Notes under the pieces: model-generated | The model's database searches: none | Seen by the model: only the letters and a program-made list of their open reading frames with translations | Told to the model about the DNA's origin: nothing | Position numbers and translations under genes: made by a program | Source of the DNA: Candidatus Sumerlaeota bacterium | GTDB taxonomy: Bacteria > Sumerlaeota > Sumerlaeia > JADFCT01 | Assembly (NCBI GenBank): GCA_026398575.1 | Contig: JAPLSP010000165.1 | Span: 1 to 5,883 of the forward strand | DNA: 5,883 nucleotides | Reading direction: 5' to 3' | In this document: positions 5,233 to 5,883 of the stretch, piece by piece | Numbering within the stretch: position 1 is the first letter of the stretch | Layout of the letters: each line of letters starts with the position of its first letter

Positions 5233-5700
5233 ATGAATTCTCGGAAAACGAACTCTCATAACAAGCAGGTGGAAAAATACGTGCAGCGTCTGAATACGCT
5301 TTATTCAAACGTCAGGAAGTGGATGGGGGGGATTGATCCGGAAGCGAAATTCTCAGAAGGCGCTATAATGCTTAATGAGGAAATGACCGGAGTCTTCAAA
5401 GCCCCGACGCTTGTTATTCGCCCTAAGTCCGGCTTTGAAATACGCCTATGGCCGCGAGCCTGTGTGACCATCGGATCTTCAGGCTGTTTGCAGGAGAAGA
5501 GTCCGTTGGGCAGGGAACTATTGGTCTATCGTGAAAGGAAAAAAAGAGCGGCCAAAAATCGGCTGCCAGATATCAGCGTTCCTCCTCGTTCTTGCAGGCA
5601 CGAAAAGGGCTGGACGTGGCTCTTGGATGATTCGCCCAAGAATATTTCCAACATTGGCTCCAAGGAATTCCGCAAGCTCTATGAAGTCTTGACGACATGA
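5233..5700 (+). CDS. Hypothetical protein, 155 residues
   Basis: I cannot assign a family. The product is soluble-looking, with no signal peptide or membrane segment. It starts with a polar helix (about 1-32). A strand-like middle follows (APTLVIRP, FEIRLWP, CVTIGSSGCL, RELLVYRE; 57-101) and then a very basic stretch ERKKRAAKNR (101-110). The end has GWTWLLDD (126-133) and an amphipathic tail with EFRKLYEVL (145-153). A strand block with an IGxxG turn followed by a GWxW strand recalls small accessory beta proteins I have seen as hypotheticals, but this is only an impression. The start at 5233 has a full AAGGAGG site. Its stop overlaps the start of the next gene (ATGA at 5697-5700), so the two are probably translationally coupled and may function together. 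Confidence 0.8.
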   Translation: MNSRKTNSHNKQVEKYVQRLNTLYSNVRKWMGGIDPEAKFSEGAIMLNEEMTGVFKAPTLVIRPKSGFEIRLWPRACVTIGSSGCLQEKSPLGRELLVYRERKKRAAKNRLPDISVPPRSCRHEKGWTWLLDDSPKNISNIGSKEFRKLYEVLTT

Positions 5701-5883
5701 ATTCGCTTGACGCCATCTACGATGCTTATTTTACAACTGCCGCCGCATTAAAGGTTGTCGAACGATGCGTTACATTGAAAAGCATTAACGAGGAGCGCCC
5801 ATTCAGAAACACGCGATTTCACAAAATACCGCGCGAAGAAAATATAGAACTTCTGGAGAAAGCTAAAGAGGAATGCGACATTA
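5697..5883 (+). CDS. Hypothetical protein, N-terminal 62 codons, cut by window edge
   Basis: The frame opens with ATG at 5697, inside the stop of the previous gene, and stays open for 62 codons to the end of the window. Visible sequence starts MNSLDAIYDAYFTTAAALKV and is mostly helical and charged, ending in ENIELLEKAKEECDI. There is no signal peptide. RNTRFH at residues 37-42 formally fits the R-x4-H pattern of HEPN ribonucleases, but it lies in a Pro-flanked stretch and too near the N-terminus for confidence. I do not recognise a family. Counted G+C is 79 of 180 bases (5701-5880), lower than two rows sampled in guaA (35 and 37 of 60). The ATGA overlap with the preceding gene is the main evidence that it is real. 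Confidence 0.7.
   Translation, partial: MNSLDAIYDAYFTTAAALKVVERCVTLKSINEERPFRNTRFHKIPREENIELLEKAKEECDI

Noticed and set aside
5807..5824. HEPN ribonuclease motif R-x4-H (RNTRFH) in the partial gene
   Set aside because: The pattern is short, near the N-terminus, flanked by prolines and only part of the protein is visible; not enough to call a HEPN toxin.

Overview
The window looks like a chromosomal segment of a Gram-negative bacterium. It carries kdsB, which activates the lipopolysaccharide sugar KDO. Two 60-base rows sampled in guaA are about 58-62% G+C. The intergenic DNA is rich in palindromes, including a REP/BIME-like inverted repeat and a run of hairpins with TGAA loops. That combination reminds me of Acidobacteriota or related environmental phyla, but this is an impression and not a proof.

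Layout from left to right: a 91-base near-complete hairpin with perfect 34-base arms (1-91); kdsB on the plus strand (193-951); a 300-base convergent spacer holding three TGAA-loop hairpins, a possible kdsB terminator and a 21-base perfect palindrome; then, on the minus strand, an unrecognised exported protein (1251-1991) placed 59 bases downstream of guaA (2051-3574), probably in the same transcript. A 560-base divergent spacer follows, with an A-tract/T-tract hairpin and a strongly structured leader. Next on the plus strand comes an S-adenosylmethionine decarboxylase (4137-5084). The right end holds two unrecognised genes that overlap by ATGA: a 155-residue protein (5233-5700) and the first 62 codons of another (5697 to the edge).

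The genes do not form one pathway. kdsB (envelope) and guaA (GMP synthesis) are housekeeping. The most interesting gene is the decarboxylase. After a canonical SpeD half with the E-S self-cleavage site, the same chain carries a second SpeD-like domain. That domain keeps the counterparts of the catalytic Ser, Ser, His and Cys at identical spacing but has lost the HTWPE substrate motif. Its leader can form three consecutive stem-loops, and one loop could pair with the ribosome binding site, so it is a candidate cis-regulatory RNA. No speE is visible within the window downstream of it. The right-hand gene pair has lower G+C (79 of 180 bases in 5701-5880) than the housekeeping genes and may be accessory DNA.
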